Of a stretch of 44,920 nucleotides of DNA, positions 26,608-35,696 are shown in pieces. The position numbers and the translations under genes were made by a program. The notes under the pieces are model-generated. The model did not search any database. It had not been told where the DNA came from and saw nothing but the letters and a program-made list of their open reading frames with translations. This DNA is from Xanthobacter tagetidis (GTDB lineage Bacteria > Pseudomonadota > Alphaproteobacteria > Rhizobiales > Xanthobacteraceae): positions 1 to 44,920 of the forward strand of contig NZ_RCTF01000025.1 in the NCBI RefSeq assembly GCF_003667445.1, given 5' to 3'. How positions within the stretch are numbered: position 1 is the stretch's first letter; each line of letters begins with the position of its first letter.

Positions 26608-27627
26608 TCATTTCGGCGCCATCCCGGTGAAGTGCAGGACGCCCGCGACCACCACGACGGCGACGAGGGAGATCGGCAGGAACACCTTCCAGCCGAGCCG
26701 CATGAGCTGGTCGTAGCGATAGCGCGGCACCATGGCCTTGGCCATGGCGAACAGGAAGAACATGAAACACACCTTGATGACGAACCACACGAGGCCCGGC
26801 ACCCAGGTGAAGGGGGCGAACGGCAGCGGCGAGAGCCAGCCGCCGAGGAACAGGATGGTGGCCATGGCGCACATGGTCAGGATGGCCACGTACTCGCCCA
26901 GCATGAACAGCAGGTAGGGCGTCGAGCCGTACTCGGTCATGAAGCCGGCGACCAGCTCCGATTCCGCTTCGACGAGGTCGAAGGGCGGGCGGTTGGTCTC
27001 CGCCAGCGCCGACACGTAGAAGATCACGAACATCGGGAACAGCGGCAGGAAGTACCAGTTCAGCAGCCCGAGCCTGCCGTTCTGCGCCTCGACGATCTCG
27101 GAAAGGTTCAGCGAGCCGGCGCACATCAGCACGGTGATGATGACGAAGCCGATGGAGACCTCGTAGGACACCATCTGCGCCGCCGAGCGCAGCGAGGCGA
27201 GGAAGGGATACTTCGAGTTCGAAGCCCAGCCGCCCATGATAATGCCGTACACGCCGAGCGACGAGATGGCGAAGATGTAGAGCACGCCGACATTGAGGTC
27301 GGCGATCACCCAGCCGTCGGCGATCGGCACCACGGCCCAGGCGGCGAGCGCCAGCACGCAGGTGACCAGCGGCGCCAGGAGGAACACCGCCTTGTTGGCG
27401 CCCGCCGGGATGGTGGGCTCCTTCAGCACGAACTTCAGCAGGTCGGCGAACGACTGCAGCAGGCCGAACGGCCCCACCACGTTGGGCCCGCGCCGCAGTT
27501 GCACCGCCGCCCAGATCTTGCGGTCGGCGAGCAGGATGTAGGCGACGAAGATCAGGAGCGCCACGAGCAGCGCGAGGCTCTGCCCGAGGATGATGAGCAC
27601 CTGGATAAGGGTGTCCTGCCAGTTCAT
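26608..27627 (-). CDS. nuoH: NADH-quinone oxidoreductase subunit H
   Basis: NuoH is the eight-helix subunit that forms the quinone chamber with NuoB and NuoD. The 339 residues include the loop ADRKIWAAVQLRRGPNVVGP near the N-terminus. The conserved acidic loop AETNRPPFDLVEAESELVAG near the middle is close to the quinone entry. All expected motifs are intact. The ATG at 27627 lies 185 nt after nuoG. That gap is occupied by palindromic repeats, so translation of nuoH here cannot be coupled to nuoG. Confidence 0.97.
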   Translation of the reverse strand: MNWQDTLIQVLIILGQSLALLVALLIFVAYILLADRKIWAAVQLRRGPNVVGPFGLLQSFADLLKFVLKEPTIPAGANKAVFLLAPLVTCVLALAAWAVVPIADGWVIADLNVGVLYIFAISSLGVYGIIMGGWASNSKYPFLASLRSAAQMVSYEVSIGFVIITVLMCAGSLNLSEIVEAQNGRLGLLNWYFLPLFPMFVIFYVSALAETNRPPFDLVEAESELVAGFMTEYGSTPYLLFMLGEYVAILTMCAMATILFLGGWLSPLPFAPFTWVPGLVWFVIKVCFMFFLFAMAKAMVPRYRYDQLMRLGWKVFLPISLVAVVVVAGVLHFTGMAPK

Positions 27628-27661
27628 GTCCTTGATCCCGTGCTGCTTATCTGGCGGCTTG

Positions 27662-27790
27662 CCCTCTCCCGCTTGCGGGGGAGGGTTGGGAGGGGGAAAG
27701 GCGCCGGCCGGGCAGCGGCGCGATCACGCGATGCGCCCCTGGCCCGCTCCCTGGCCCCCTCCCCGGCCCTCTCCCGCAAGCGGGGGAGGG
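27662..27790. repeat. Palindromic repeats in the nuoG-nuoH gap
   Basis: Two 24-bp hairpins of the same type (CCCTCTCCCG, a CWWG centre, CGGGGGAGGG) lie at 27662-27685 and 27767-27790, about 80 bp apart. Similar CCCTCTCCC/GGGAGAGGG units recur at the right end of the window (44.4-44.8 kb). They look like a dispersed intergenic repeat family that has settled inside the nuo operon. Confidence 0.8.
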
Positions 27791-27812
27791 AGATTTCGCT
27801 TGCGCCCATCCC

Positions 27813-29891
27813 CTATTCCGCCGCTTCCGCGGCGGCCTCCAGGCGCAGGGCCGAGCACTCGGCCATCACGGCCGAGGCGCGGGCGATGGGGTTGGTGAGG
27901 TAGAAGTCCTCGACCGCCGACACGAACGCCGCCTTGTCGGTGGCCCCACCCTTCTGCGCCAGCGCCGAGAGCGCGGCGGGATCGGCGGCGAGCGCCTCGT
28001 CCACATGGCCGAGGTGCGGATAGGCCTCCACCAGCAGGGCGCGCAGCGCCATCAGGCTGTCGAACGGCAGCGTCTGCTTGAGCACCTCGGAGAGCGCGCG
28101 CAGGATCGCCCAGTCCTCGCGCGCCTCGCCGGGCGGGAAGGCGGCGCGGTTGGCGAACTGCACCCGGCCTTCCGTATTCACGTAGAGGCCGCTCTTCTCG
28201 GGATAGGCGGCGCCGGGCAGGATCACGTCCGCCCGGTGGGCGCCGCGATCGCCATGGGTGCCGAGATAGACCACGAAGGCGCCGGGGGCGACGTCCACCT
28301 CGTCCGCGCCCATGAGGAAGGCGACGTCCAGCGCGCCGGGGGCGCACATGGCGGCGACGTCGAGCCCGTCCTCGCCCGGCACCGCGCCGACATCGAGCGC
28401 GCCGACGCGGGCGGCGGCGGTGTGGAGCACGGCGAAGCCGTTCCAGCCTTCCTTCACAGCGCCGGCCGCCAGCGCCACCTTGGCGGCGAGCGACAGCACG
28501 GCGGCGCCGTCCGGACGGGCGAGCGCGCCCTGGCCGACGATCACCATGGGCCGCTCGGCGGCGCGCAGGGTCTCGGCGAAGGTGCCGGCGCCGGCGAGGT
28601 CGGCGAGGCTTTCGGGACCTGCGCCGAGATATTCATAGGAGTAGGTCAGGTCCACCTGCGGGCCGATGACGCCCACCCTCAGGCCGCCCATGCGCCAGCG
28701 CTTGCGGATGCGGGCGTTGAGCACGCTCGCCTCGTGGCGCGGATCGGTGCCGACCAGCAGGATCGCGTCCGCATCCTCGATGCCGGCGATGCCGGGATTG
28801 AACACATAGGTGGCGCGGCCGGACGCAGGATCGAGCGCGGCGCCGTCCTGGCGGCAGTCGATGTTCTTAGAGCCGAGCCTGTCCATCAGCGCCTTGAGGG
28901 CGAACACCTCCTCGACGCTGGCGAGGTCGCCGATCAGCGCGCCCACCTTGGCCGGCGCGGCGGCCTTCACCCTGGCGGCGATGGCGGCGAACGCCTCGCT
29001 CCAGGTGGCGGGAACGAGCCGGCCGTCCCTGCGCACATAGGGCCGGTCGAGGCGCTGCATCTTCAGGCCGTCCCACACATAGCGGGTCTTGTCCGAGATC
29101 CACTCCTCGTTCACCGCCTCGTTCATGCGCGGCAGGATGCGCATGACCTCGCGGCCGCGGGTGTCGATGCGGATGTTGGAGCCGACCGCGTCCATGACGT
29201 CGATGGACTCGGTCTTGATGAGCTCCCAGGGCCGGGCATGGAAAGCGTAGGGCTTGTGGGTGAGCGCGCCCACCGGGCACAGGTCCGCGACGTTGCCCTG
29301 GAGCTCCGAGCGCATGGCGTGCTCGAGATAGGTGGTGATCTCCATGTCCTCGCCGCGGCCGATGGCGCCGAGGTCGGCGACGCCCGCCACCTCGGTGGAG
29401 AAGCGCACGCAGCGGGTGCACTGGATGCACCGGTTCATGGAGGTGCGCACCAGCGGGCCGATATACTTGTCCTCGACCGCGCGCTTGTTCTCGGCGAAGC
29501 GCGAGGTGTCGGCGCCGTAGGCCATGGCCTGGTCCTGCAGGTCGCACTCGCCGCCCTGGTCGCAGATCGGGCAGTCCAGCGGGTGGTTGATGAGCAGGAA
29601 CTCCATCACCCCTTCGCGCGCCTTCTTCACCATGGGGCTCTTGGTGAGCACCACGGGCGGCTCGCCGTTGGGGCCGGGGCGCAGGTCCTTCACCGCCATG
29701 GCGCAGGACGCCGTGGGCTTGGGCGGCCCGCCCTTCACTTCCACCAGGCACATGCGGCAATTGCCGGCGATGGACAGGCGCTCATGGAAGCAGAAGCGCG
29801 GAATCTCGACGCCCGCCGCCTCGCACGCCTGGAGCAGCGTGAACTCGGCGGGCACATCGACCTCGGTGCCATCGACGATGATCTTGGCCAT
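27813..29891 (-). CDS. nuoG: NADH-quinone oxidoreductase subunit G
   Basis: NuoG is the largest peripheral-arm subunit. The 692 residues begin with a [2Fe-2S] ferredoxin domain (Cys34, 45, 48, 63). The HPLDCPICDQGGECDLQ motif for the His/Cys cluster N5 follows at about 103-119, then CIQCTRC with a distal CPVGAL for cluster N4. The rest is a molybdopterin-oxidoreductase-like domain that is inactive in this family. The extra N7 cluster motif found in some bacteria was not seen. The ATG at 29891 is separated by 78 nt from a VOC gene that splits it from nuoF. Confidence 0.97.
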   Translation of the reverse strand: MAKIIVDGTEVDVPAEFTLLQACEAAGVEIPRFCFHERLSIAGNCRMCLVEVKGGPPKPTASCAMAVKDLRPGPNGEPPVVLTKSPMVKKAREGVMEFLLINHPLDCPICDQGGECDLQDQAMAYGADTSRFAENKRAVEDKYIGPLVRTSMNRCIQCTRCVRFSTEVAGVADLGAIGRGEDMEITTYLEHAMRSELQGNVADLCPVGALTHKPYAFHARPWELIKTESIDVMDAVGSNIRIDTRGREVMRILPRMNEAVNEEWISDKTRYVWDGLKMQRLDRPYVRRDGRLVPATWSEAFAAIAARVKAAAPAKVGALIGDLASVEEVFALKALMDRLGSKNIDCRQDGAALDPASGRATYVFNPGIAGIEDADAILLVGTDPRHEASVLNARIRKRWRMGGLRVGVIGPQVDLTYSYEYLGAGPESLADLAGAGTFAETLRAAERPMVIVGQGALARPDGAAVLSLAAKVALAAGAVKEGWNGFAVLHTAAARVGALDVGAVPGEDGLDVAAMCAPGALDVAFLMGADEVDVAPGAFVVYLGTHGDRGAHRADVILPGAAYPEKSGLYVNTEGRVQFANRAAFPPGEAREDWAILRALSEVLKQTLPFDSLMALRALLVEAYPHLGHVDEALAADPAALSALAQKGGATDKAAFVSAVEDFYLTNPIARASAVMAECSALRLEAAAEAAE

Positions 29892-29969
29892 CCGCTCACT
29901 TCCCCGAACAACTTGAGACCAGGAGCGCGCCTCGCGGCCGCGCCCATCCCGTCAAACCACCCCGTGCCT

Positions 29970-30329
29970 TCAGCCGGGAACCGGAACCCCGAACCGCAAC
30001 AAATTGCCGTCCGGGTCCCACACATAGAATTCGCGCATGCCCCACTCCCGGTCCTGGACCTCGGAGATGCGCCCGCCCTCCGCCGCGCCCGCCATGGCCG
30101 CGTGCAGGGCCTCGATATCGTCCGGCCGCACATAGACCGAGGTCGCCTCGGCGATGGCCTTGTCGGCGCAGCGCCAGAAGTGGATCTCGAAGTCCGCGTC
30201 GCGGCCGACGATGGCGTAGTCATCCATCGTCCACTTCACCGCGAAGCCCAGCTTGTCGCGGTACCACGCCGCGGCCGCCGAGGGATCGGCCGCCGGCAGA
30301 GTGGGACAGAGCTGGGTGATGCGCGCCAT
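29970..30329 (-). CDS. VOC-family (glyoxalase/bleomycin-resistance-like) protein within the nuo operon
   Basis: The protein has 119 residues in one VOC module, beginning MARITQLCPTLPAADPSAAA and ending with EFYVWDPDGNLLRFG, the typical C-terminal strand of the glyoxalase/bleomycin-resistance family. Likely ligand positions include His50 in FEIHFWRC and the WDPDGN turn. The substrate is unknown. It starts 9 nt after the nuoF stop and ends 78 nt before nuoG, so it is co-transcribed with complex I. It is not a known complex I subunit. It could be an independent gene carried in the operon or a stress or metabolite protein; the choice is open. Confidence 0.82.
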   Translation of the reverse strand: MARITQLCPTLPAADPSAAAAWYRDKLGFAVKWTMDDYAIVGRDADFEIHFWRCADKAIAEATSVYVRPDDIEALHAAMAGAAEGGRISEVQDREWGMREFYVWDPDGNLLRFGVPVPG

Positions 30330-30338
30330 CCCCTCCCC

Positions 30339-31640
<1,302 letters not shown>

Positions 31641-31645
31641 GGCGG

Positions 31646-32329
31646 TCACTCCCCGGGGGTCGGCGCGGCGTCGCCGGACACGGGCGCCTCGGCGGTCGAG
31701 GTCCCGTTGGCGCTCGATCCGCGGGTGTAGAGCGCGGGGTCGGTGAGCACGCGCGCCCCGCCCTCGGGCTCGGCGCCGTGGCGCGAATTCTGCGGCCCCA
31801 CCTTCACCGGACGGCCGGCGGCGAGATCATCGAGCAGCTTCTCGAAGTTCTCGGGCGTGAGGTCCTCGTAATAGTCGTCGTTGATCTGCACCATCGGCGC
31901 GTTGGTGCAGGCGCCCAGGCACTCGACTTCCAGCCAGGAAAAGGTGCCGTCGGCGGTGATGTGGCGCTCCTCGCCGATCTTCTTGCGGCAGACCGCCTTG
32001 ATGTCCTCGGCGCCGCGCAGCATGCAGGGCGTGGTGCCGCAGAGCTGCACGAAATACTTCCCCACCGGTTCCAGGTTGAACATGGTGTAGAAGGTGCACA
32101 CCTCCAGCACGCGGATGTGCGGCATGCCGAGTCGGTCCGCCACGGCGCGGATGGCGGGCTCGGGCAGCCAGCCGCCGGCGGCCTTCTGGGTCTCCCAGAG
32201 CAGCGGCACCACGGCGCTCGCCTGGCGCCCTTCCGGATACTTGGCGATCAGCTTGACGGCGATGTCCTCCAGCTCCGGCGTGAAGGCGAAGCTGTCGGGC
32301 TGCTCGGCGGCGAGGCGGCGGACGGACAT
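31646..32329 (-). CDS. nuoE: NADH-quinone oxidoreductase subunit E
   Basis: NuoE carries the [2Fe-2S] cluster N1a beside NuoF. The protein is 227 residues from the ATG at 32329 (MSVRRLAAEQPDSFAF). The four ligands Cys97, Cys102 (CGTTPC) and Cys137, Cys141 (CLGAC) are intact, in a thioredoxin-like domain. The last ~60 residues are a low-complexity Pro/Ala/Ser/Thr tail beyond the usual domain, typical of rhizobial NuoE. It lies 5 nt before nuoF. Confidence 0.96.
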   Translation of the reverse strand: MSVRRLAAEQPDSFAFTPELEDIAVKLIAKYPEGRQASAVVPLLWETQKAAGGWLPEPAIRAVADRLGMPHIRVLEVCTFYTMFNLEPVGKYFVQLCGTTPCMLRGAEDIKAVCRKKIGEERHITADGTFSWLEVECLGACTNAPMVQINDDYYEDLTPENFEKLLDDLAAGRPVKVGPQNSRHGAEPEGGARVLTDPALYTRGSSANGTSTAEAPVSGDAAPTPGE

Positions 32330-32407
32330 GTCAGGTTCCCAGGCCGGCAATGCGGGCGTCGGTGCAGCAAAGGCACCGGAGCGAAAGGCGAGGACGGAGG
32401 GCGCGGC

Positions 32408-33616
32408 TCACCGGTCCACCTCCCCGAACACGATGTCGAGCGAGCCGAGGATCGCCGAGACGTCGGCCAGCATGTGGCCGCGGCTGAGGAAATCCATCGC
32501 CTGGAGATGGGCGAAGCCCGGCGCGCGGATCTTGCAGCGATACGGCTTGTTGGTGCCGTCGGACACCAGATAGACGCCGAACTCGCCCTTGGGCGCCTCC
32601 ACCGCGGCATAGACCTCGCCTTCCGGCACGTGGAAGCCCTCGGTGTAGAGCTTGAAGTGATGGATGAGCGCCTCCATGGAGCGCTTCATCTCGCCCCGCT
32701 TCGGCGGCGCCACCTTGTGGTCCGGCGTGTGCACCGGGCCGCTCTCCTTCAGCAGGCGCTCGACGCACTGCTTCATGATCCTGGTGGACTGGCGCATCTC
32801 TTCCATGCGCACCGCGTAGCGGTCGTAGCAGTCGCCGTGGCGGCCCACCGGGATGTCGAACTCGAGCTCCGAATAGCACTCGTAGGGCTGCGCGCGGCGC
32901 AGGTCCCACGCCGCGCCGGAGGCGCGCAGCACCGGGCCGGAGAAGCCCCACGCCAGGCAGTCCTCCAGCGACACCACGCCGATGTCCACGGTGCGCTGCT
33001 TAAAGATGCGGTTTTCGGTGACGAGGTCGTCGAGGTCCTTCACCAGCTTCAGGAACGGGTCGCAGAAGGCGCCGATGTCCTCGACGAGCTGGCGCGGCAG
33101 GTCCTGGTGCACGCCGCCGGGGCGGAAATAGGCGGCATGCATGCGGCTGCCCGAGGCGCGCTCATAGAAGATCATGAGCTTCTCGCGCTCCTCGAACCCC
33201 CACAGAGGAGGGGTGAGCGCGCCCACGTCGAGGGCGAACGTGGTGACGTTGAGCAGATGCGACAGCAGCCGCCCGATTTCGGAATAGAGCACGCGGATGA
33301 GCTGGGCGCGCCTCGGCACCTCGATGCCCAGCAGCTTCTCCACCGCAAGGCAGAAAGCGTGCTCCTGGTTCATCGGCGCGCAATAGTCGAGCCGGTCGAA
33401 ATAGGGCACGGCCTGGAGATAGGTCTTGGTTTCGATCAGCTTCTCGGTGCCGCGGTGCAGCAGGCCGATATGCGGATCGACCCGCTCCACCACCTCGCCG
33501 TCCAGCTCCAGCACGAGGCGCAGCACGCCGTGCGCCGCGGGATGCTGCGGGCCGAAATTGATCTGGAAGTTGCGGACCTTGTCCACGGGCTTCATGTCGT
33601 CGAGGGTCTGTGCCAT
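32408..33616 (-). CDS. nuoD: NADH-quinone oxidoreductase subunit D
   Basis: NuoD is the 49-kDa-type subunit that forms the quinone-reduction pocket with NuoB. The 402 residues start at the ATG at 33616 (MAQTLDDMKPVDKVRNF). It has the family hallmark NFGPQHPAAHGVLRL near residue 17, with the quinone-pocket His, and the C-terminal DVSAILGSLDIVFGEVDR. It is separate from nuoC (11 nt apart), unlike the NuoCD fusion of E. coli. A gap of 78 nt precedes nuoE. Confidence 0.97.
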   Translation of the reverse strand: MAQTLDDMKPVDKVRNFQINFGPQHPAAHGVLRLVLELDGEVVERVDPHIGLLHRGTEKLIETKTYLQAVPYFDRLDYCAPMNQEHAFCLAVEKLLGIEVPRRAQLIRVLYSEIGRLLSHLLNVTTFALDVGALTPPLWGFEEREKLMIFYERASGSRMHAAYFRPGGVHQDLPRQLVEDIGAFCDPFLKLVKDLDDLVTENRIFKQRTVDIGVVSLEDCLAWGFSGPVLRASGAAWDLRRAQPYECYSELEFDIPVGRHGDCYDRYAVRMEEMRQSTRIMKQCVERLLKESGPVHTPDHKVAPPKRGEMKRSMEALIHHFKLYTEGFHVPEGEVYAAVEAPKGEFGVYLVSDGTNKPYRCKIRAPGFAHLQAMDFLSRGHMLADVSAILGSLDIVFGEVDR

Positions 33617-33627
33617 GGCCTTGTCCC

Positions 33628-34257
33628 TCACCCGGCCTTGGGCGGCGCGGGCGGCGGCGCCTTCTCGTCGCCCGGCAGGACGTATTCGACGCCCTCCCAG
33701 GGAGAGAGGAAGTCGAAGTTGCGGAACTCCTGCGGCAGGCGCACCGGCTCGTAGACCACGCGCTTCAGCTCGTCGTCGTAGCGCACCTCCACGAACCCGG
33801 TGGTCGGGAAGTCCTTGCGCAGCGGGTGGCCGTCGAAGCCGTAGTCGGTCAAAAGGCGCCGCAGCTCCGGATGGCCGGTGAACAGGATGCCGTAGAGGTC
33901 GTAGGCCTCGCGCTCGAACCAGTTGGCGCCCGGGAACACCGAGGTGATGGAGGGCACCGGGGTGTCCTCGTCGGTCGCCACCTTGAGGCGGATGCGCAGG
34001 TTCTGCTTCAGCGAGAGCAGGTGGTAGACCACGTCGAAGCGCTTCTCGCGCGCCGGATAGTCCACACCACACACGTCGACGATGCACTGGAACAGGCAGG
34101 CCGGGTCGTCCCGCAGGAAGGTTGCGAGCTTCACGATCTGGGCCGGCTCGACCTCAAGGGTCAGTTCGCCGTGCGCGAGCGTCCACGCCCGCACCGCGCC
34201 CGCAACCGCAGCGGCGCCGGTGACGTGGGCCGCAAGGTCATTCAACGTCTCGTCCAT
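33628..34257 (-). CDS. nuoC: NADH-quinone oxidoreductase subunit C
   Basis: NuoC is the 30-kDa-type peripheral subunit that packs on NuoD. The 209 residues contain the family signature WFEREAYDLYGILFTGHPELRR near the middle and the following LRKDFPTTGF segment. The Pro-rich C-terminus (KAPPPAPPKAG) is a local extension. It lies between nuoB (33 nt) and nuoD (11 nt). No cofactor motifs are expected or seen. Confidence 0.97.
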   Translation of the reverse strand: MDETLNDLAAHVTGAAAVAGAVRAWTLAHGELTLEVEPAQIVKLATFLRDDPACLFQCIVDVCGVDYPAREKRFDVVYHLLSLKQNLRIRLKVATDEDTPVPSITSVFPGANWFEREAYDLYGILFTGHPELRRLLTDYGFDGHPLRKDFPTTGFVEVRYDDELKRVVYEPVRLPQEFRNFDFLSPWEGVEYVLPGDEKAPPPAPPKAG

Positions 34258-34290
34258 CTCGACACGTCCCGTTCTGGACCGCGTGGCGGC

Positions 34291-34875
34291 TCAGCGTTCG
34301 ATGGTTCCGATACGGCGGATCTTCTTCTGCAGCAGCAGAATGCCGTAGAGCAGCGCTTCCGCCGTAGGCGGGCAGCCGGGCACGTAGATGTCCACGGGCA
34401 CGACGCGGTCGCAGCCGCGCACCACCGAGTAGGAGAAGTGATAGTAGCCGCCGCCATTGGCGCACGACCCCATGGAGATCACGTAACGCGGCTCCGGCAT
34501 CTGGTCATAGACCTTGCGCAGCGCCGGGGCCATCTTGTTCGTCAGCGTGCCCGCGACGATCATCACGTCCGACTGGCGCGGCGAGGCGCGCGGCGCGAAG
34601 CCGAAGCGCTCCACGTCGTAGCGCGGCATGGAGGCCTGCATCATCTCCACCGCGCAGCAGGCGAGGCCGAACGTCATCCACATGAGCGAGCCGGTGCGCG
34701 CCCAGGTGATGAGGTCGTCCACCGTGGTGACGAGGAAGCCCTTGTCGGCCAGCTCGGCGCTGATCTCCTGGAAGAAGGGATCGTCCGCGCCCACGGGGCG
34801 GCCGGTGGAGGGGTCGACGATGCCCTGATGGTCGGTCTCGACGTCGGGCACCGTGGCTGAAGGGGTCAATCCCAT
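34291..34875 (-). CDS. nuoB: NADH-quinone oxidoreductase subunit B
   Basis: NuoB holds cluster N2, the last iron-sulfur centre before quinone. The protein is 194 residues from the ATG at 34875. All four ligands are present: the adjacent pair Cys73-Cys74 (GLACCAVEMM), Cys138 (GSCANGGG) and Cys168 (PGCPPTAEAL). The N-terminal ~40 residues are variable. Its start overlaps the end of nuoA by 10 nt, indicating translational coupling. An upstream in-frame extension inside nuoA is rejected. Confidence 0.97.
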   Translation of the reverse strand: MGLTPSATVPDVETDHQGIVDPSTGRPVGADDPFFQEISAELADKGFLVTTVDDLITWARTGSLMWMTFGLACCAVEMMQASMPRYDVERFGFAPRASPRQSDVMIVAGTLTNKMAPALRKVYDQMPEPRYVISMGSCANGGGYYHFSYSVVRGCDRVVPVDIYVPGCPPTAEALLYGILLLQKKIRRIGTIER

Positions 34876-35231
34876 TCCAAAGCTCCCTTGCGCCACTCGT
34901 AGATGAAGCCGACCGTCAATACGCCGAGGAACATCATCATGGACCAGAAGCCGAGATCGCCGAGGCCGCCGAACGTCACGGCCCAGGGGAACAGGAAGGC
35001 CACTTCCAGGTCGAAGATGATGAACAGGATCGCCACCAGATAGAATCGCACGTCGAAGGTCATGCGCGCGTCGTCGAATGCGTTGAAGCCGCACTCATAG
35101 GCGGAGAGCTTCTCCGGGTCCGGGTTCTGGTAGGCGACGATGAAGGGCGACACCAGCAGGGCCAAGCCTATCACCAGCGAGACGCCGATGAAGATGACCA
35201 CCGGCAGGTAGTCCATGAGCAATGCGTTCAT
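34866..35231 (-). CDS. nuoA: NADH-quinone oxidoreductase subunit A
   Basis: NuoA is a three-helix membrane-arm subunit near the quinone site. The protein is 121 residues from the ATG at 35231 (MNALLMDYLPVVIFIGVSL), with a GAGG element upstream. The conserved loop YECGFNAFDDARMTFDVRFYLVA follows helix 1, and the helix-2 FIIFDLEVAFLFPWA segment carries the conserved acidic residues. An in-frame extension of about 95 residues upstream is a false reading into the intergenic region. It is the first gene of the nuo operon. Confidence 0.97.
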   Translation of the reverse strand: MNALLMDYLPVVIFIGVSLVIGLALLVSPFIVAYQNPDPEKLSAYECGFNAFDDARMTFDVRFYLVAILFIIFDLEVAFLFPWAVTFGGLGDLGFWSMMMFLGVLTVGFIYEWRKGALEWD

Positions 35232-35316
35232 TGGTCCGCACCTCGGGGCGCGTGGGCGATCCGCCTGAAGCGTTACCGCGCCGGCCTCGGTTGGAGGAGT
35301 TCGAAACGACGAGGCA

Positions 35317-35345
35317 GCCTTATCGCAGCGCCAGATGGGAGGCAA
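35317..35345 (-). promoter_or_regulatory. Candidate promoter of the nuo operon
   Basis: On the minus strand TTGCCT (35345-35340) and TAAGGC (35322-35317) are separated by 17 nt, about 85 nt ahead of the nuoA ATG. The match to consensus is modest, especially at -10, where a shifted GATAAG is the alternative. Confidence 0.3.
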
Positions 35346-35520
35346 GAGCGCGCTTCGGCCTAGAACCTGAAGCCGCCCCCCGGGTCCTTGGCCGCGGCGG
35401 CGCCGCGCTCGCGACACCTCGGAGCCGTGATCTTGCTGCAGCGCCACAAACGGGGACGGCGGCACCCTGCTGCCGTCCATGGCGCCTTCCGGCGGGCGCC
35501 GGATGCGGCCGCCCACAGGA

Positions 35521-35550
35521 AAAGAAACGGCAGAAGCGGCCCTCTGCCGC
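35521..35550 (-). terminator. Intrinsic terminator downstream of the DUF3300 gene
   Basis: On the minus strand CGGCAGA and TCTGCCG form a 7-bp stem (35550-35529) with an 8-nt loop, followed by TTTCTTTT. It should end the DUF3300 transcript and isolate it from the nuo promoter. Confidence 0.7.
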
Positions 35551-35696
35551 CGCGGGTCCCCTCTTCAGCCGACCTGCCGGTGCGGCATCTTCACCACGGG
35601 AGCAGCGTGATTCTCGCCGCGCCGCGCGCTCATACCCGACGGGATGTGAGGATCGGGACGGCGAGACGCAACGCGCAACCCGCCGCCCCCTCTCGA

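Larger units (their letters stand above)
35232..35696. other. Intergenic region upstream of nuoA
   Basis: These 465 bp hold the DUF3300 terminator (35521-35550), a possible nuo promoter (35317-35345) and otherwise unrecognised GC-rich sequence. No coding frame, RNA gene or clear operator is supported. Confidence 0.5.

Noticed and set aside
27662..27790. The nuoG-nuoH and right-end palindromes as a CRISPR array
   Set aside because: The repeats are irregularly spaced, self-palindromic and diverged, spacers are not of constant length, and no cas genes are present.
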